Below, piece after piece: positions 27,375-36,837 of a stretch of DNA of 61,815 bases. The stretch spans positions 1-61,815 of the forward strand of contig JADFHF010000021.1 of NCBI GenBank assembly GCA_022567305.1, given 5' to 3'. Under the pieces are notes generated by a model. The model saw nothing but the letters and a program-made list of their open reading frames with translations, was not told the DNA's origin and did not search any database. Each line of letters opens with the position of its first letter. Within the stretch, counting starts at the first letter, position 1. The DNA comes from Bacteroidota bacterium. Its GTDB lineage: Bacteria; Bacteroidota; Rhodothermia; Rhodothermales; UBA10348. The position numbers were made by a program, and so were the translations under genes.

Positions 27375-28577
27375 ATGGAAGAAATCCAGTTAGCGGACGA
27401 ACAACGCAAGAAGAACGCCGACTCCGCGTGGTGGAATTTGCTTGGTGTTCTCTGGCGATGGAAGCGCTTTATTATCGTTCTCACGGGAATCACTGCAATT
27501 GCATCCGTAGTGGTCAGTCTGATTCTACCTAATTGGTTTAAAGCAACCTCGAGACTTCTCCTCCCCGAATCTTCCTCTGGCGGCCTGAGCTCCGCGCTTC
27601 TTGGAGATGTATCCTCGGCGCTTTCGCTGATTGGAGGCGGTGGTGGAGACTACGTTCGATACCTGGCGATATTAAACAGCCGTACGGTCGTTGGAAGTGC
27701 GGTCGACTCGTTCGACCTGGTTCGGGTATATGAACTCGAAGACGAAGACTTTCCGTTCGAAGACGCTATCGCCGTCTTGAGAGACAATGTTGAATTTGTA
27801 ATCGATGACGAACTGGAATATTTGTCCATCGAGACCCTGGACCAGGATCCTATCCGAGCTGCCGATATCTCAAACTATTTCGTTCGTGCCCTGAATCGGG
27901 TTGACAACGAATTAGCATCCAAGACAGCCGGTCAGTTCCGACAGTTCGTTGAACAGCGATTTCACGAATCGACTGCTACTCGAATCGTACTCTTGGACTC
28001 GCTGCAGGCTTTTCAGGAGAATTATGGAGTATTTGATCTTGAGGCGCAGACCGTGGCCTATTTCGAGCAGTTGGCCGAAATGCGCATCAGCGTTTTCTCT
28101 TCCGAAATCCGGTATATGTCCTTGAAGAGTCAGTTTGGAGACGAAAACCCGACGGTTCAGTCTACGGCAGAGGTACTACGCGCCGCCCGGCAGCTTTACG
28201 ACGCAGCGCTTGCTGGAAAGGAACAGGTGTTCCCGGTCTCTCAGGAGGATGCACCTGGCATGATTCATCGATACGCAGAACTCATGATGGAAAAGACGAT
28301 TCAGGAGAAAATTCTCGAGTTGGTGGCTCCTATGCTCGAGAAAGCGAGATTCGATGAGCAGCGAAAGGTAGAGGCGGTTCAGATCGTGGATTCTGCTGTT
28401 CCCCCGTCCGAAAAATTCAAACCCAAACGCTCAATCATCGTTGTAGCGTCCACTCTCTCGGGATTCATTCTCGCCGTTCTCTACGCTTTTCTCGTCAACT
28501 GGTGGAAAACGAACCACGTGTATCTAGCTCGTCGCCTGGATGAAGCGGCAACGGTGTCCGCTCAGGCGAAAGTCTGA
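27375..28577 (+). CDS. Wzz/GumC-type chain-length determinant protein
   Basis: A 400-residue polysaccharide co-polymerase. There is an N-terminal membrane helix (about 33-52, IIVLTGITAIASVVVSLIL), a large periplasmic, mostly helical part (about 55-350) with coiled segments, and a second helix at about 353-375 preceded by the Pro-rich PPSEKFKPKRS that marks the family. It has no tyrosine-kinase domain, so the regulating kinase, if any, is encoded elsewhere. It starts 50 bases after the Wza-like gene and ends nine bases before the polymerase gene. Confidence 0.9.
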   Translation: MEEIQLADEQRKKNADSAWWNLLGVLWRWKRFIIVLTGITAIASVVVSLILPNWFKATSRLLLPESSSGGLSSALLGDVSSALSLIGGGGGDYVRYLAILNSRTVVGSAVDSFDLVRVYELEDEDFPFEDAIAVLRDNVEFVIDDELEYLSIETLDQDPIRAADISNYFVRALNRVDNELASKTAGQFRQFVEQRFHESTATRIVLLDSLQAFQENYGVFDLEAQTVAYFEQLAEMRISVFSSEIRYMSLKSQFGDENPTVQSTAEVLRAARQLYDAALAGKEQVFPVSQEDAPGMIHRYAELMMEKTIQEKILELVAPMLEKARFDEQRKVEAVQIVDSAVPPSEKFKPKRSIIVVASTLSGFILAVLYAFLVNWWKTNHVYLARRLDEAATVSAQAKV

Positions 28578-28586
28578 GCTGAATCC

Positions 28587-30032
28587 ATGTCCGCCGCGAC
28601 CATCCACTCCGGTTTACGACATTCCAGTCTTCTAAGGATAGGTACCAACGTACTTAGCCTCTGCCTCATCTTCGGCCTTTCGATCGTCTTTTGGGTGGTG
28701 TGGACGGCCCCCGATCTCACTCCGTTTCTTCCGCTGGTATTAGTCGGCGCCGTGGGACTCGTGATCCTCTTCCAATATCCTCTGATGAACCTCTGCCTTG
28801 TCCTTTCCAGCTTCGTTCTAATTGCAGGTTTCGAAGAGGGATTTCAAGTCACAGAAATCCTCTATGGGCTGTACTATCTGGGCTTTCTCGGACATTGGTA
28901 TTTCACTCGTATCGTCCTTTATCGGGAAGCTGTATTCCGGCGCCCCGAGGAACGTACGCTGGTGATTTTCTTGGTGCTGGTTTCGCTCTCGTTTCCCCTG
29001 ACCATCCTGTTTGATGGCTCCTTCAGCGGTTTTGTGAGCGAATGGCTCTCCATTTCGTTCCTTGGTTTGTATTTCCCAATCAGAGAGGCGATCGAGCGAA
29101 ATCGACAAGGACTGGTCGCAGTTCTGGGTGCCATCTTGCTCGTCGGAATGTTCGTCCTGATCCGCAATGTCCTCAATTTTCAAGACGTAATTTCGAGTGC
29201 TGAATACGCCTATGAAGTTGCGAGAGGACGTGCGGTCACCAATGAGAGTCTTCTGATCGTTCCGGCCATTATGTGCCTGGTTTTCATGATCTTTCAGACT
29301 CGCTGGATACCCGGACTCGCATTCTTCGCCCTATTTCTCGCTTTTTTCGCCGGGGTGCTTCTCACCCAAAGTCGCGGATACTGGTTGGCCTTCCTGATGG
29401 CTTCGCTCGTAATCCTCTTGATCGTCCCGATTCGTCAAAAACTGATATTGACCATTTCTTCTATCGTCACGATAGTCGGAATCGTCGTGATCGGCATGGC
29501 CGTTTTTGGAGATGTAATTTTGCTGCTGGTGTATGGAGTTGCGGAACGATTCCTTTCGATTATGACCGCTTCAACGAGCGATATTTCACTCGTGAATCGA
29601 TTTACCGAAGCGATGGGTGTTTGGGAATATGTAAGGTTGAATCCGATTCTGGGCTATGGAATGGGCGTTGAATACAGGGTTCATGACATCATATACGATG
29701 TAACCGTCGTAAAGACATTCATTCACAACGGCTACATCGCCCTCTGGTACAAATTCGGAATATGGGGAACGAGTATGATGTTTTTCTTTCTCGGCTCCGT
29801 GCTAAGGCGCGCGTTCCTTGTTTTCAGATCGAAGGATTTGGAATCTATTGTCCGATTGGGAGGTCTGGTGGTCGTTGCCTCTTTTGCCGCGTTTTTAATC
29901 TCTGCACTCACATCCAACCCGGTTTATATCAATGACGCCATGTTCATCATATCGGTCCTTGCTGGCATTGGCGGAGGATGTTGGTCTTTGAAACTGATGC
30001 GAGATGCGCGCCCATCAGGGAGCAGGCGCTAG
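28587..30032 (+). CDS. O-antigen polymerase/ligase family membrane protein (Wzy/WaaL-like)
   Basis: The 481-residue protein has roughly 11-12 hydrophobic helices. The family signature is visible in GVLLTQSRGYWLAFLMASLVI and in the large periplasmic loop before LNPILGYGMGVEY and FIHNGYIALWYKFGIWG. Members either polymerise lipid-linked sugar repeats or attach chains to lipid A. The placement with Wza- and Wzz-like genes favours a polymerase for an exported polysaccharide. No glycosyltransferases or flippase lie in this operon. Confidence 0.88.
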   Translation: MSAATIHSGLRHSSLLRIGTNVLSLCLIFGLSIVFWVVWTAPDLTPFLPLVLVGAVGLVILFQYPLMNLCLVLSSFVLIAGFEEGFQVTEILYGLYYLGFLGHWYFTRIVLYREAVFRRPEERTLVIFLVLVSLSFPLTILFDGSFSGFVSEWLSISFLGLYFPIREAIERNRQGLVAVLGAILLVGMFVLIRNVLNFQDVISSAEYAYEVARGRAVTNESLLIVPAIMCLVFMIFQTRWIPGLAFFALFLAFFAGVLLTQSRGYWLAFLMASLVILLIVPIRQKLILTISSIVTIVGIVVIGMAVFGDVILLLVYGVAERFLSIMTASTSDISLVNRFTEAMGVWEYVRLNPILGYGMGVEYRVHDIIYDVTVVKTFIHNGYIALWYKFGIWGTSMMFFFLGSVLRRAFLVFRSKDLESIVRLGGLVVVASFAAFLISALTSNPVYINDAMFIISVLAGIGGGCWSLKLMRDARPSGSRR

Positions 30033-30132
30033 TACCCCGCTAAGGGTTGTAACCCTTTCTCAGTCACGTTCGTATCTGTATCACACCCGAGAAGTCTTCC
30101 GGGAATACAGCCATAGCACCCTTTCTATTGTC

Positions 30133-31857
30133 ATGAAACGCGGCATTCTCCTATTCACGTCGGTTTTTCTCCTAATTATCGGTACTACTGTACCAGGATT
30201 CGGCCAGGACAGGCAGATAGCGGTTTCGGATCGTTCGTCCAGCGATCAAGAGGTCGTTCTCTCGGCCCTCAGGACGGCTATTTCTATTATCCAGGATATT
30301 ACACTGCGGCACGCAAGTACTCCGATTTCAGAGCAATTGCAACTGCTCTCCGGGCGGATGTCTGATGCCGCAGATGAATACGGAGGGTTCAGATCTGCGG
30401 ATTCCCCCCTTCAAGCAGTTGAGTTGTCGGAAATTCTCTCTGAGATTAGAAGTGATATGCGCTCCATATTGCGTGAATTGGAACGAATCGGAGAAGAAAA
30501 ACTTGCCGAAGATTTATCCGATACGGTGGACGAGATGCGCAGGGCCGTTCGAATGGCAAAAGAGCTTGAGCGGGAATCCACACCAATCCGCACCGATCGA
30601 TTTTCCGAGGGCGGATATGAACATTACCGTCGAGATAATCGACGACACCGAATAACCATTCGGGATACGGACGACGAAACTCGCTCGTCAAGACGCGACC
30701 GAGATGACGATTCTTTTTGGAAAGTGAGGGACATCGACTGGCATCGCCAGGCCTCAACCTTTGTTGGAGAATTCACGCATCGCTGGCCGTTCAAAGAAAC
30801 AGCTCTTTACCGACCGATCCCAGCCTTTCGATACAACCGAGTCGAAGGCCTTGTCTTAGGTGTGCGACGCCTGCCGCTTGATTGGAGTGATTATGAACAA
30901 GGGCGCGTGTATGGACAAATCGGATATGCTTTCTCACTCGACGATTGGCGATATGAAATCGGAGCAGAGACCAAACTCAATCACTCATATCGAAGACGAG
31001 AATTCGATCTGAAGATCGGTGGGGCCTATCGTAAAAACACAAGCACCAGTGACCTGTGGAAGTCCAGCTGGGGTGAAAACTCATTGGCGGCAGGCCTTTT
31101 CAGGTATGACTTCTTCGATTACTACGAAACAGAGGGCTGGACTGCATACGTTGTGGGAAAACTGACTCCGTTTGTACAATTCAGCGTCGGATATCGGGAT
31201 GACGACTATCGAACGTTGGAAAATGAAACGACTTGGTCGCTGTTTGGTGGCGATCCGTTTCGGTTTAATCCGAGCATACAAGATGGCCAAATGCGAACCG
31301 TAGTTGCTTCTCTCGAAGGCGGCCGAATTCGTGGCTACAGTTACCTGCCCACCGGCTTCGCGTTTCGGTTCGAAGCAGAATTCGGAAAAGGAATGGGGGG
31401 CGACTTCTCGTTTAATCGATACGTAGGAGATTTACGTTCATATACCCGACTGAGTCGATACACAGGCCTGAGCCTACGGCTCCGCGGTGGATATGCTGAT
31501 GGTGACGTTCCTGTTCAAAAGGCGTTCACGCTCGGCGGAGTTGGGTCCGTTCGAGCCTATTCACAAAACGCTATTTTCGGTACGAGAATGCTTCTGGCCA
31601 ACGTCGAATACACGCTTTTTAGACCGGGATTCTTCGATGACCTGTTCGATGACATAGCATTTTTTGGTCTGTTTGATGCAGGATGGACCAATGCCGGCGG
31701 GATGAGTGAATTCAGATCTGACGACCTCTTTTCTGCCGCTGGATTCGGAATCTCCCTGGATGATCGAAACATTCGTCTGGAGATAGCCTGGCCCCTTCAG
31801 GATCTGGGAATGGGAACAGATCCTTCAGTGTGGCTGCGCCTGAATCCAACGTTTTAG
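30133..31857 (+). CDS. Outer-membrane beta-barrel protein (BamA/TamA/DUF5686-like) in the polysaccharide operon
   Basis: The frame is open from 30004, but the ATG at 30133 gives a proper signal peptide (ILLFTSVFLLIIGTTVPGFGQ) and a 574-residue protein. Residues 25-190 are charged and helical, with coiled-coil character and a very Arg/Asp-rich stretch. From about 215 the pattern alternates like a barrel. The end has the surface-antigen motifs FTLGGVGSVRAYSQNAIFGT and LLANVEYTLF, with a C-terminal aromatic (WLRLNPTF). There are no POTRA domains. Its position right after the polymerase suggests a role in polysaccharide transit or anchoring, by inference. Confidence 0.8.
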   Translation: MKRGILLFTSVFLLIIGTTVPGFGQDRQIAVSDRSSSDQEVVLSALRTAISIIQDITLRHASTPISEQLQLLSGRMSDAADEYGGFRSADSPLQAVELSEILSEIRSDMRSILRELERIGEEKLAEDLSDTVDEMRRAVRMAKELERESTPIRTDRFSEGGYEHYRRDNRRHRITIRDTDDETRSSRRDRDDDSFWKVRDIDWHRQASTFVGEFTHRWPFKETALYRPIPAFRYNRVEGLVLGVRRLPLDWSDYEQGRVYGQIGYAFSLDDWRYEIGAETKLNHSYRRREFDLKIGGAYRKNTSTSDLWKSSWGENSLAAGLFRYDFFDYYETEGWTAYVVGKLTPFVQFSVGYRDDDYRTLENETTWSLFGGDPFRFNPSIQDGQMRTVVASLEGGRIRGYSYLPTGFAFRFEAEFGKGMGGDFSFNRYVGDLRSYTRLSRYTGLSLRLRGGYADGDVPVQKAFTLGGVGSVRAYSQNAIFGTRMLLANVEYTLFRPGFFDDLFDDIAFFGLFDAGWTNAGGMSEFRSDDLFSAAGFGISLDDRNIRLEIAWPLQDLGMGTDPSVWLRLNPTF

Positions 31858-31891
31858 GATGGGACAAACCGCCCCTAACGTCGTCACCTGT

Positions 31892-33388
31892 CTATTCAAC
31901 TCCCTTTATCAGTTTGCGAATCGGCGGACTGAATAAGACCGCGAGAACACCCGCACCGCCTATCAATAGTGCGACGTTCAAGAAAAGGCTACTCGGCGCT
32001 AAGGTTTCAAGCCGTCCTGCAACCAGACCGGCGAAAAGATTTCCAAGTGCCGTTCCGACAAACCAGATCCCCATCATCTGCCCGACTCGATTGACCGGTG
32101 CGAGCTTCGTAATGGAAGACAATCCGACTGGAGATAAGCAAAGTTCGCCAACGGTGTGCAAAAAGTACATGACGACGAGCCAGGCCATCGGTGATGGATT
32201 TTCTGCACTTGCGTTAGCTGCGCCCCACGATATCACGAAGAACCCCGCGGCTAGCCCGAGTAGCCCCAGAGCGAATTTCACCGGAATCGACGGGTTTGCG
32301 TTCCTCTTTGCGAGCCAAATCCAGAGCATGCCGAACAGCGGGGCCAACATGATGATAAACGTCGAATTAACAGACAGAAGCCACCCTGCTGGCATTTCCC
32401 AACCGAAGACCATCCGATCCGTAAAGTCGCGTCCGAACAGGTTTAGCGAAGATCCTGCTTGTTCGAATCCTGACCAGAAAATGGCGGAGAGAAGAAAGAG
32501 CCAGATAATGACCCCGATGCGTTTCTTCTCATCCTTTGTATGTCCCGCGAATGCGAGCAGATAGATGAAGTACAGGGCTACGAGAATCAGAATTGCGGAT
32601 CCGAGAAAAGTGGCGATCTCGGTCAGCGTTAACGGAAGTACTCCCGATGACACTAGAAATCCGAATATCACCAAGACAGAAGCGACCACGCCTGTCACGA
32701 GGTAGAATTTTTTCTCTTTCCTTGCAATGTCTTCTTGATCATCGGATCTAAGAAGCCCGGCGTCGCCGAGATGTTTGTAGCCCATTTTGAATTGAATCAA
32801 TCCGAGCACCATCCCGATGCCCGCTAGAGAAAATCCCCAGTGCCAGTTGTAGTTCTCTCCCAGGAACGAACACAAAAGCGGGCCGATGAGCGCGCCCATA
32901 TTGATTCCCATATAGAAAACACTGAAACCCGCGTCACGACGTGCACCGCCCTCTGGATAGAGTTCCCCCACTACCGTACTCACGTTGGGTTTGAGAAGTC
33001 CGGTGCCCAGGATGATGAGAATGAGCCCAAGAAAAAACGAGTACTCGGATGGCACGGCCATGGTGAAATGGCCAAGCGCGATAATACAGCCTCCTACGAA
33101 AACCGCCTTCCTCTGACCCCAGATATTGTCGGCGACCCATCCCCCCGGGAGTGCCAGCAGATAGACCAAGCTTGTGTACAATCCATAAATGGCAGCAGAC
33201 GTAGGAACGTCGTAACCCATTCCTGGATTTGAAGAAATCGTCTCTTCGGTCATGAATAGTATGAGCAATGCCCGCATCCCATAGTAGCTGAAACGCTCCC
33301 ACATTTCTGTAAAGAAGAGCGTTGCCAATCCCCTGGGATGGCCAAAAAATGTTCGATCGGCGATCAATCCGGACTCTTGAGAGGACAT
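31892..33388 (-). CDS. POT-family proton-dependent oligopeptide transporter
   Basis: A 498-residue major-facilitator protein with 14 likely helices. The proton-coupling motif ExxERFSYYG is present at the N-terminal helix (TEMWERFSYYGMRALL), and the POT signature GGWVADNIWGQRKAVFVGG and FSVFYMGINMGALIGPLL are clear. Such carriers import di- and tripeptides with protons. It is a single-gene unit convergent with the polysaccharide operon and divergent from aspS. Confidence 0.95.
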   Translation of the reverse strand: MSSQESGLIADRTFFGHPRGLATLFFTEMWERFSYYGMRALLILFMTEETISSNPGMGYDVPTSAAIYGLYTSLVYLLALPGGWVADNIWGQRKAVFVGGCIIALGHFTMAVPSEYSFFLGLILIILGTGLLKPNVSTVVGELYPEGGARRDAGFSVFYMGINMGALIGPLLCSFLGENYNWHWGFSLAGIGMVLGLIQFKMGYKHLGDAGLLRSDDQEDIARKEKKFYLVTGVVASVLVIFGFLVSSGVLPLTLTEIATFLGSAILILVALYFIYLLAFAGHTKDEKKRIGVIIWLFLLSAIFWSGFEQAGSSLNLFGRDFTDRMVFGWEMPAGWLLSVNSTFIIMLAPLFGMLWIWLAKRNANPSIPVKFALGLLGLAAGFFVISWGAANASAENPSPMAWLVVMYFLHTVGELCLSPVGLSSITKLAPVNRVGQMMGIWFVGTALGNLFAGLVAGRLETLAPSSLFLNVALLIGGAGVLAVLFSPPIRKLIKGVE

Positions 33389-33546
33389 ATAATTGATTCT
33401 GCTAATGTTGAAAGGCGGCCCAAAGATAGAGAATGGGCTCTTTGCTGTCTAAACCAATTATTCAGCAGACATCAATTATCTCTCATGGTTGCTGGCAGTA
33501 TATTCACCCACAAGTGTTGAACGAGACGAATCCGACAAATTCGTGC

Positions 33547-33569
33547 GGGCCGAAAGGCCCTTTTTATTT
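33547..33569 (+). terminator. Hairpin with T-run just upstream of aspS
   Basis: GGGCC-GAAA-GGCCC followed by TTTTTATTT forms a compact rho-independent terminator reading on the plus strand, 8 bases before the aspS ATG. No plus-strand gene precedes it (the neighbour is divergent), so it should end a leader or small RNA, or act as an attenuator for aspS. Confidence 0.75.
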
Positions 33570-33577
33570 CTGATTTG

Positions 33578-35425
33578 ATGACGCAACGGGCATTAATGCA
33601 CAGTGAACCTGGAAGCGAGTTAAGAACGCATACTTGTGGAGAGTTAGGCAGAGATCACATTAGTGAAATCGTTGTCCTGAAGGGCTGGGTAGATACAAGG
33701 CGCGATCTGGGGGGACTCATTTTCGTCGACCTCCGTGACAGATATGGGCTTACGCAGATCGTGTTTGAGCCGCAGCAACAGAAAGAATCCCATAGAATCG
33801 CCGAAGGGCTCAAGTCAGAATACGTTATATCGATAGAAGGTAAAGTCGTCGCAAGATCTGAAGACCAGATCAACAAAATTCTACAGACGGGCGCCATCGA
33901 GGTTTTGGTTCATCAGTTGGAGATACTGAATAGCTCGGAACCCATCCCCTTTACGGTTTCAGCGCACGAGAAAAAAAGACAAAAGGCGAACGAGGACTTA
34001 AGACTTCGGTACCGATATCTGGATATGAGACGTCCGGAGCTTCAGGGTAATCTGATTCTTAGGCACAAGCTATGTCAGTCTGTTCGGCGCTATTACGATT
34101 CGAATAATTTTATCGAGATCGAGACGCCGGTTTTGATGAAATCGACCCCGGAAGGGGCGCGTGATTACCTGGTCCCGAGCCGCCTGCATCCTGGGAAATT
34201 CTACGCCCTTCCCCAATCTCCCCAGACGTACAAGCAGATTCTTATGATCGGTGGCATGGACCGGTATTTTCAGATCGTAAGGTGCTTCCGAGACGAGGAT
34301 TTGCGAGCTAACCGGCAGCCCGAGTTCACACAGATTGATGTGGAGATGGCATTTGCAACAGAGGACTTGGTCCACGAGAGCACCGAAGGACTGATGTCTG
34401 CAATCTGGAGCGACCTAAAGGGCGTTGACCTTCCCATTCCTTTCCCGCGGATGAGCTACGAAGAGGCCATTCGTCGCTATGGATCTGACAAGCCTGACCT
34501 CAGATTCGATATGGAGTTACACGACCTGTCAGAAGTTTTCCAGGATTCTGGCTTCAAATTATTTGACGATGTCCTTTCGGACGGGGGTAGTATCGTCGGT
34601 GTTACAGTTTCTGGAGAAGGAGATCGTGGTCGTGGTGCCATGGACCAGCTCGACAAGAGCGTAGTCCGGAAGAAGATCGGTGCCGGTGGCCTCATCTATT
34701 TCCAGCGTCCGTCTGATGGTTCCGAGTCGAAATCGAGTGTAAAATCCGAAATTCTTCCTTCGACATTTGTCGAGAAGGCGTTGGAATCCACCGTTGCAGA
34801 GGTCGGTGATCTTGTTTTACTTCTTGCTGGAGCCGCACCTCGGGTATTCGAACAGATGGGATCGCTTCGACTGCACATGGCGAATGAATTGGAATTGATC
34901 TCCCGATCGGACGACGGCCCGTGGGAATTCCTTTGGATAACCGACTTCCCTTTGGTCGAACTGGACGAAAACGAAAATGGATTTACAGCGGTCCACCACC
35001 CATTCACGGCACCTAAAGTGAGTGACTTAGAATTCATGTACTCGGACCCGGAGTCTGCTCGCGCTCGGGCCTATGACCTCGTGCTGAATGGCACGGAGTT
35101 GGGAGGTGGATCGATTCGAATTCACCAACAAGACGTGCAGCGCCAGATGTTCAAGATCCTGGGGATTTCTGATGACGAAGCCGAGCGGCGATTTGGATTT
35201 CTTTTGGAAGCATTTCGGTATGGCGCGCCACCCCATGGTGGAATCGCCCTTGGCCTGGATCGAATAGCGATGCTTCTATCAGGGTCGGCGTCGTTAAGAG
35301 AAGTCATTGCATTTCCGAAGACGCAGAGTGCTCAGGAACTCATGGTGGGCTCGCCGGATAGGGTAGACCAAGGCCAGCTTGAGGAACTGCACATCCGGGT
35401 TGTTGAAGATGAAGAAAACGAGTGA
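33578..35425 (+). CDS. aspS: Aspartyl-tRNA synthetase
   Basis: A 615-residue class II synthetase that charges tRNA-Asp in the cytoplasm. The OB-fold anticodon-binding domain (about 15-120, VLKGWVDTRRDLGGLIFVDL) is followed by motif 1, motif 2 (FRDEDLRANRQPEFTQIDVE) and motif 3 (GGIALGLDRIAMLL), with the bacterial GAD insertion between. The ATG at 33578 follows an in-frame TTG. Its last codons overlap the next gene, and a terminator-like hairpin precedes it. Confidence 0.97.
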   Translation: MTQRALMHSEPGSELRTHTCGELGRDHISEIVVLKGWVDTRRDLGGLIFVDLRDRYGLTQIVFEPQQQKESHRIAEGLKSEYVISIEGKVVARSEDQINKILQTGAIEVLVHQLEILNSSEPIPFTVSAHEKKRQKANEDLRLRYRYLDMRRPELQGNLILRHKLCQSVRRYYDSNNFIEIETPVLMKSTPEGARDYLVPSRLHPGKFYALPQSPQTYKQILMIGGMDRYFQIVRCFRDEDLRANRQPEFTQIDVEMAFATEDLVHESTEGLMSAIWSDLKGVDLPIPFPRMSYEEAIRRYGSDKPDLRFDMELHDLSEVFQDSGFKLFDDVLSDGGSIVGVTVSGEGDRGRGAMDQLDKSVVRKKIGAGGLIYFQRPSDGSESKSSVKSEILPSTFVEKALESTVAEVGDLVLLLAGAAPRVFEQMGSLRLHMANELELISRSDDGPWEFLWITDFPLVELDENENGFTAVHHPFTAPKVSDLEFMYSDPESARARAYDLVLNGTELGGGSIRIHQQDVQRQMFKILGISDDEAERRFGFLLEAFRYGAPPHGGIALGLDRIAMLLSGSASLREVIAFPKTQSAQELMVGSPDRVDQGQLEELHIRVVEDEENE

Positions 35426-35792
35426 GCTCTTCCAGCCGGATTGGATTGTCTGGGATCGACTCATAGCCCAGAACGGAATTACCATTGATCGACCTATCGG
35501 ATCCGCTCATCCGGTCCACGCAGATATCATTTATCCCATTGATTACGGATACGTTAACGAGACCGTAGGAACGGATGGAGAGGAGGTTGACATTTTCGTA
35601 GGAACGGCATCGAATGGCCTCGTTGGAGCGATTCTTTCGACGGATTTTCGAAAAGATGATCGAGAATGTAAGCTGATCTTTAACTGCACGAGGGATGAAG
35701 TTTACTTGATAAACGGGTTTATCAATTTTGATCAGGAATTGATGTTGGGAAGGCTCTTGTTGCGTTTCAAGTTGATCGACATTCACGGCTAG
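35409..35792 (+). CDS. Inorganic-pyrophosphatase-like protein
   Basis: The 127-residue product contains the core of the family I pyrophosphatase-like fold: HADIIYPIDYGYVNETVGTDGEEVDIFVG aligns with the YPxDYGF...DGxxxDxxV pattern, with acidic residues for metal. It is shorter than classic Ppa (about 175). The ATG at 35409 overlaps the end of aspS by 17 bases, so the two are translationally linked. Clearing the pyrophosphate released by aminoacylation would make sense of that pairing; activity on pyrophosphate is inferred. Confidence 0.7.
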   Translation: MKKTSELFQPDWIVWDRLIAQNGITIDRPIGSAHPVHADIIYPIDYGYVNETVGTDGEEVDIFVGTASNGLVGAILSTDFRKDDRECKLIFNCTRDEVYLINGFINFDQELMLGRLLLRFKLIDIHG

Positions 35793-35843
35793 AATGGTGC
35801 TCCAATTTTTCTCCAGACTTCAAGAAATTCACTCACGTCAATA

Positions 35844-35875
35844 TTGCCGCGCAGAGACAAGTGTTCGTAGTTTCA
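35844..35875 (+). promoter_or_regulatory. Possible Bacteroidota-type promoter for tRNA-Lys
   Basis: TTG at 35844-35846 and TAGTTTCA at 35868-35875, 21 bases apart, resemble the TTG / TAnnTTTG pattern of the Bacteroidota primary sigma factor. The tRNA begins 26 bases downstream. The match to the second box is imperfect. Confidence 0.3.
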
Positions 35876-35901
35876 ATGATGCCGGTTTTTACTGGCGTCC
35901 T

Positions 35902-35974
35902 GATCCCGTAGCTCAGGTGGTAGAGCATCTGACTTTTAATCAGAGGGTCCTAGGTTCGAGTCCTAGCGGGGTCA
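35902..35974 (+). tRNA. tRNA-Lys(TTT)
   Basis: A 73-base cloverleaf: acceptor GATCCCG/CGGGGTC, anticodon stem TCTGA/TCAGA with loop CTTTTAA (anticodon TTT), and T-arm CTAGG-TTCGAGT-CCTAG. CCA is not encoded. A hairpin (CACGAG...CTCGTG, 36010-36034) separates it from the next tRNA. Confidence 0.97.
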
Positions 35975-36042
35975 CAGGCGTAGGTATCAGGTATATCGGC
36001 GCTCTTGCTCACGAGTAAGACTATTCTTCTCGTGACGCCCAG

Positions 36043-36129
36043 GCCCAGGTGGCGAAATTGGTAGACGCGCCGTCTTGAGGGGGCGGTGTCCGAAAGGACG
36101 TGCTGGTTCGATTCCAGTCCTGGGCACCA
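36043..36129 (+). tRNA. tRNA-Leu(GAG)
   Basis: A class II tRNA with acceptor GCCCAGG/CCTGGGC, anticodon stem CCGTC/GGCGG with loop TTGAGGG (anticodon GAG), a variable arm GTCC-GAAA-GGAC and T-arm CTGG-TTCGATT-CCAG. The 3' CCA is encoded, unlike the other tRNAs in the window. Confidence 0.95.
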
Positions 36130-36336
36130 CGGGTAATTACAGAATCGATGTTCATCGACCTGGATTCTTCACGATAACGCTGACTGAGAAAAACAGAGAC
36201 TGATTTTTTTACAAAATTAATATGGGAAAGGATCTCCACCGTTGAAAGTGAGATCATTCGCACCGGTTACTGTGTACTTCGATTTGCGCCTCAGCACGGC
36301 CGTAGCGTGAGCCGTTCATTTCAACCAGGACTACAG

Positions 36337-36810
36337 ATGAAAAATCTGATCGGGTTCCTGTTTCTCTTCATACTTATTCCGGTCTGCAATGCCCAGGATC
36401 AAAACATCGACGCTGCATCGTGGCTTTCCGGTTGCTGGATTTCTTCAAGCGATGCTTCGGGCAGTAAGTCGGTTGTTGAAGAGGTCTGGATGAAGCCGAG
36501 TGGCGGGCTTATGGTCGGCATGTCTCGTACCGTCCGCGACGGCGTGGCCACAGGATATGAGTTTTTGTTGATTCGAGAAGACGACGGTGCCCTCGTGTAC
36601 TCGGCCTATCCGTCAGGGCAGCAACCGACCGAATTCCGAAGTACGGAGATATCAACAGATTTGCTTCGAGTTATCAATCCCGACCATGATTTCCCCCAGA
36701 AAATTGAGTACTGGCGTGTCTCTGGAGACGAAATCCGAGCAAATGTTTACGGAGACGTAGATGCTGACGATCCTGCTTTCGAGTTGCAGTACCAGCGTTC
36801 GCCGTGTTAG
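36337..36810 (+). CDS. DUF6265-type secreted protein
   Basis: The start is placed at the ATG 36337, giving a signal peptide (LIGFLFLFILIPVCNAQ); the frame is open from a GTG at 36307. The 157-residue product has the pattern ASWLSGCWISS...EEVWMKPSGGLMVGMSRTV...YEFLLI and INPDHDFPQKIEYW, typical of the DUF6265 lipocalin-like family. The function is unknown. It is convergent with the DUF3179 gene. Confidence 0.75.
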   Translation: MKNLIGFLFLFILIPVCNAQDQNIDAASWLSGCWISSSDASGSKSVVEEVWMKPSGGLMVGMSRTVRDGVATGYEFLLIREDDGALVYSAYPSGQQPTEFRSTEISTDLLRVINPDHDFPQKIEYWRVSGDEIRANVYGDVDADDPAFELQYQRSPC

Positions 36811-36837
36811 CGTCACGATATCAACCGTGTTGTCGAA

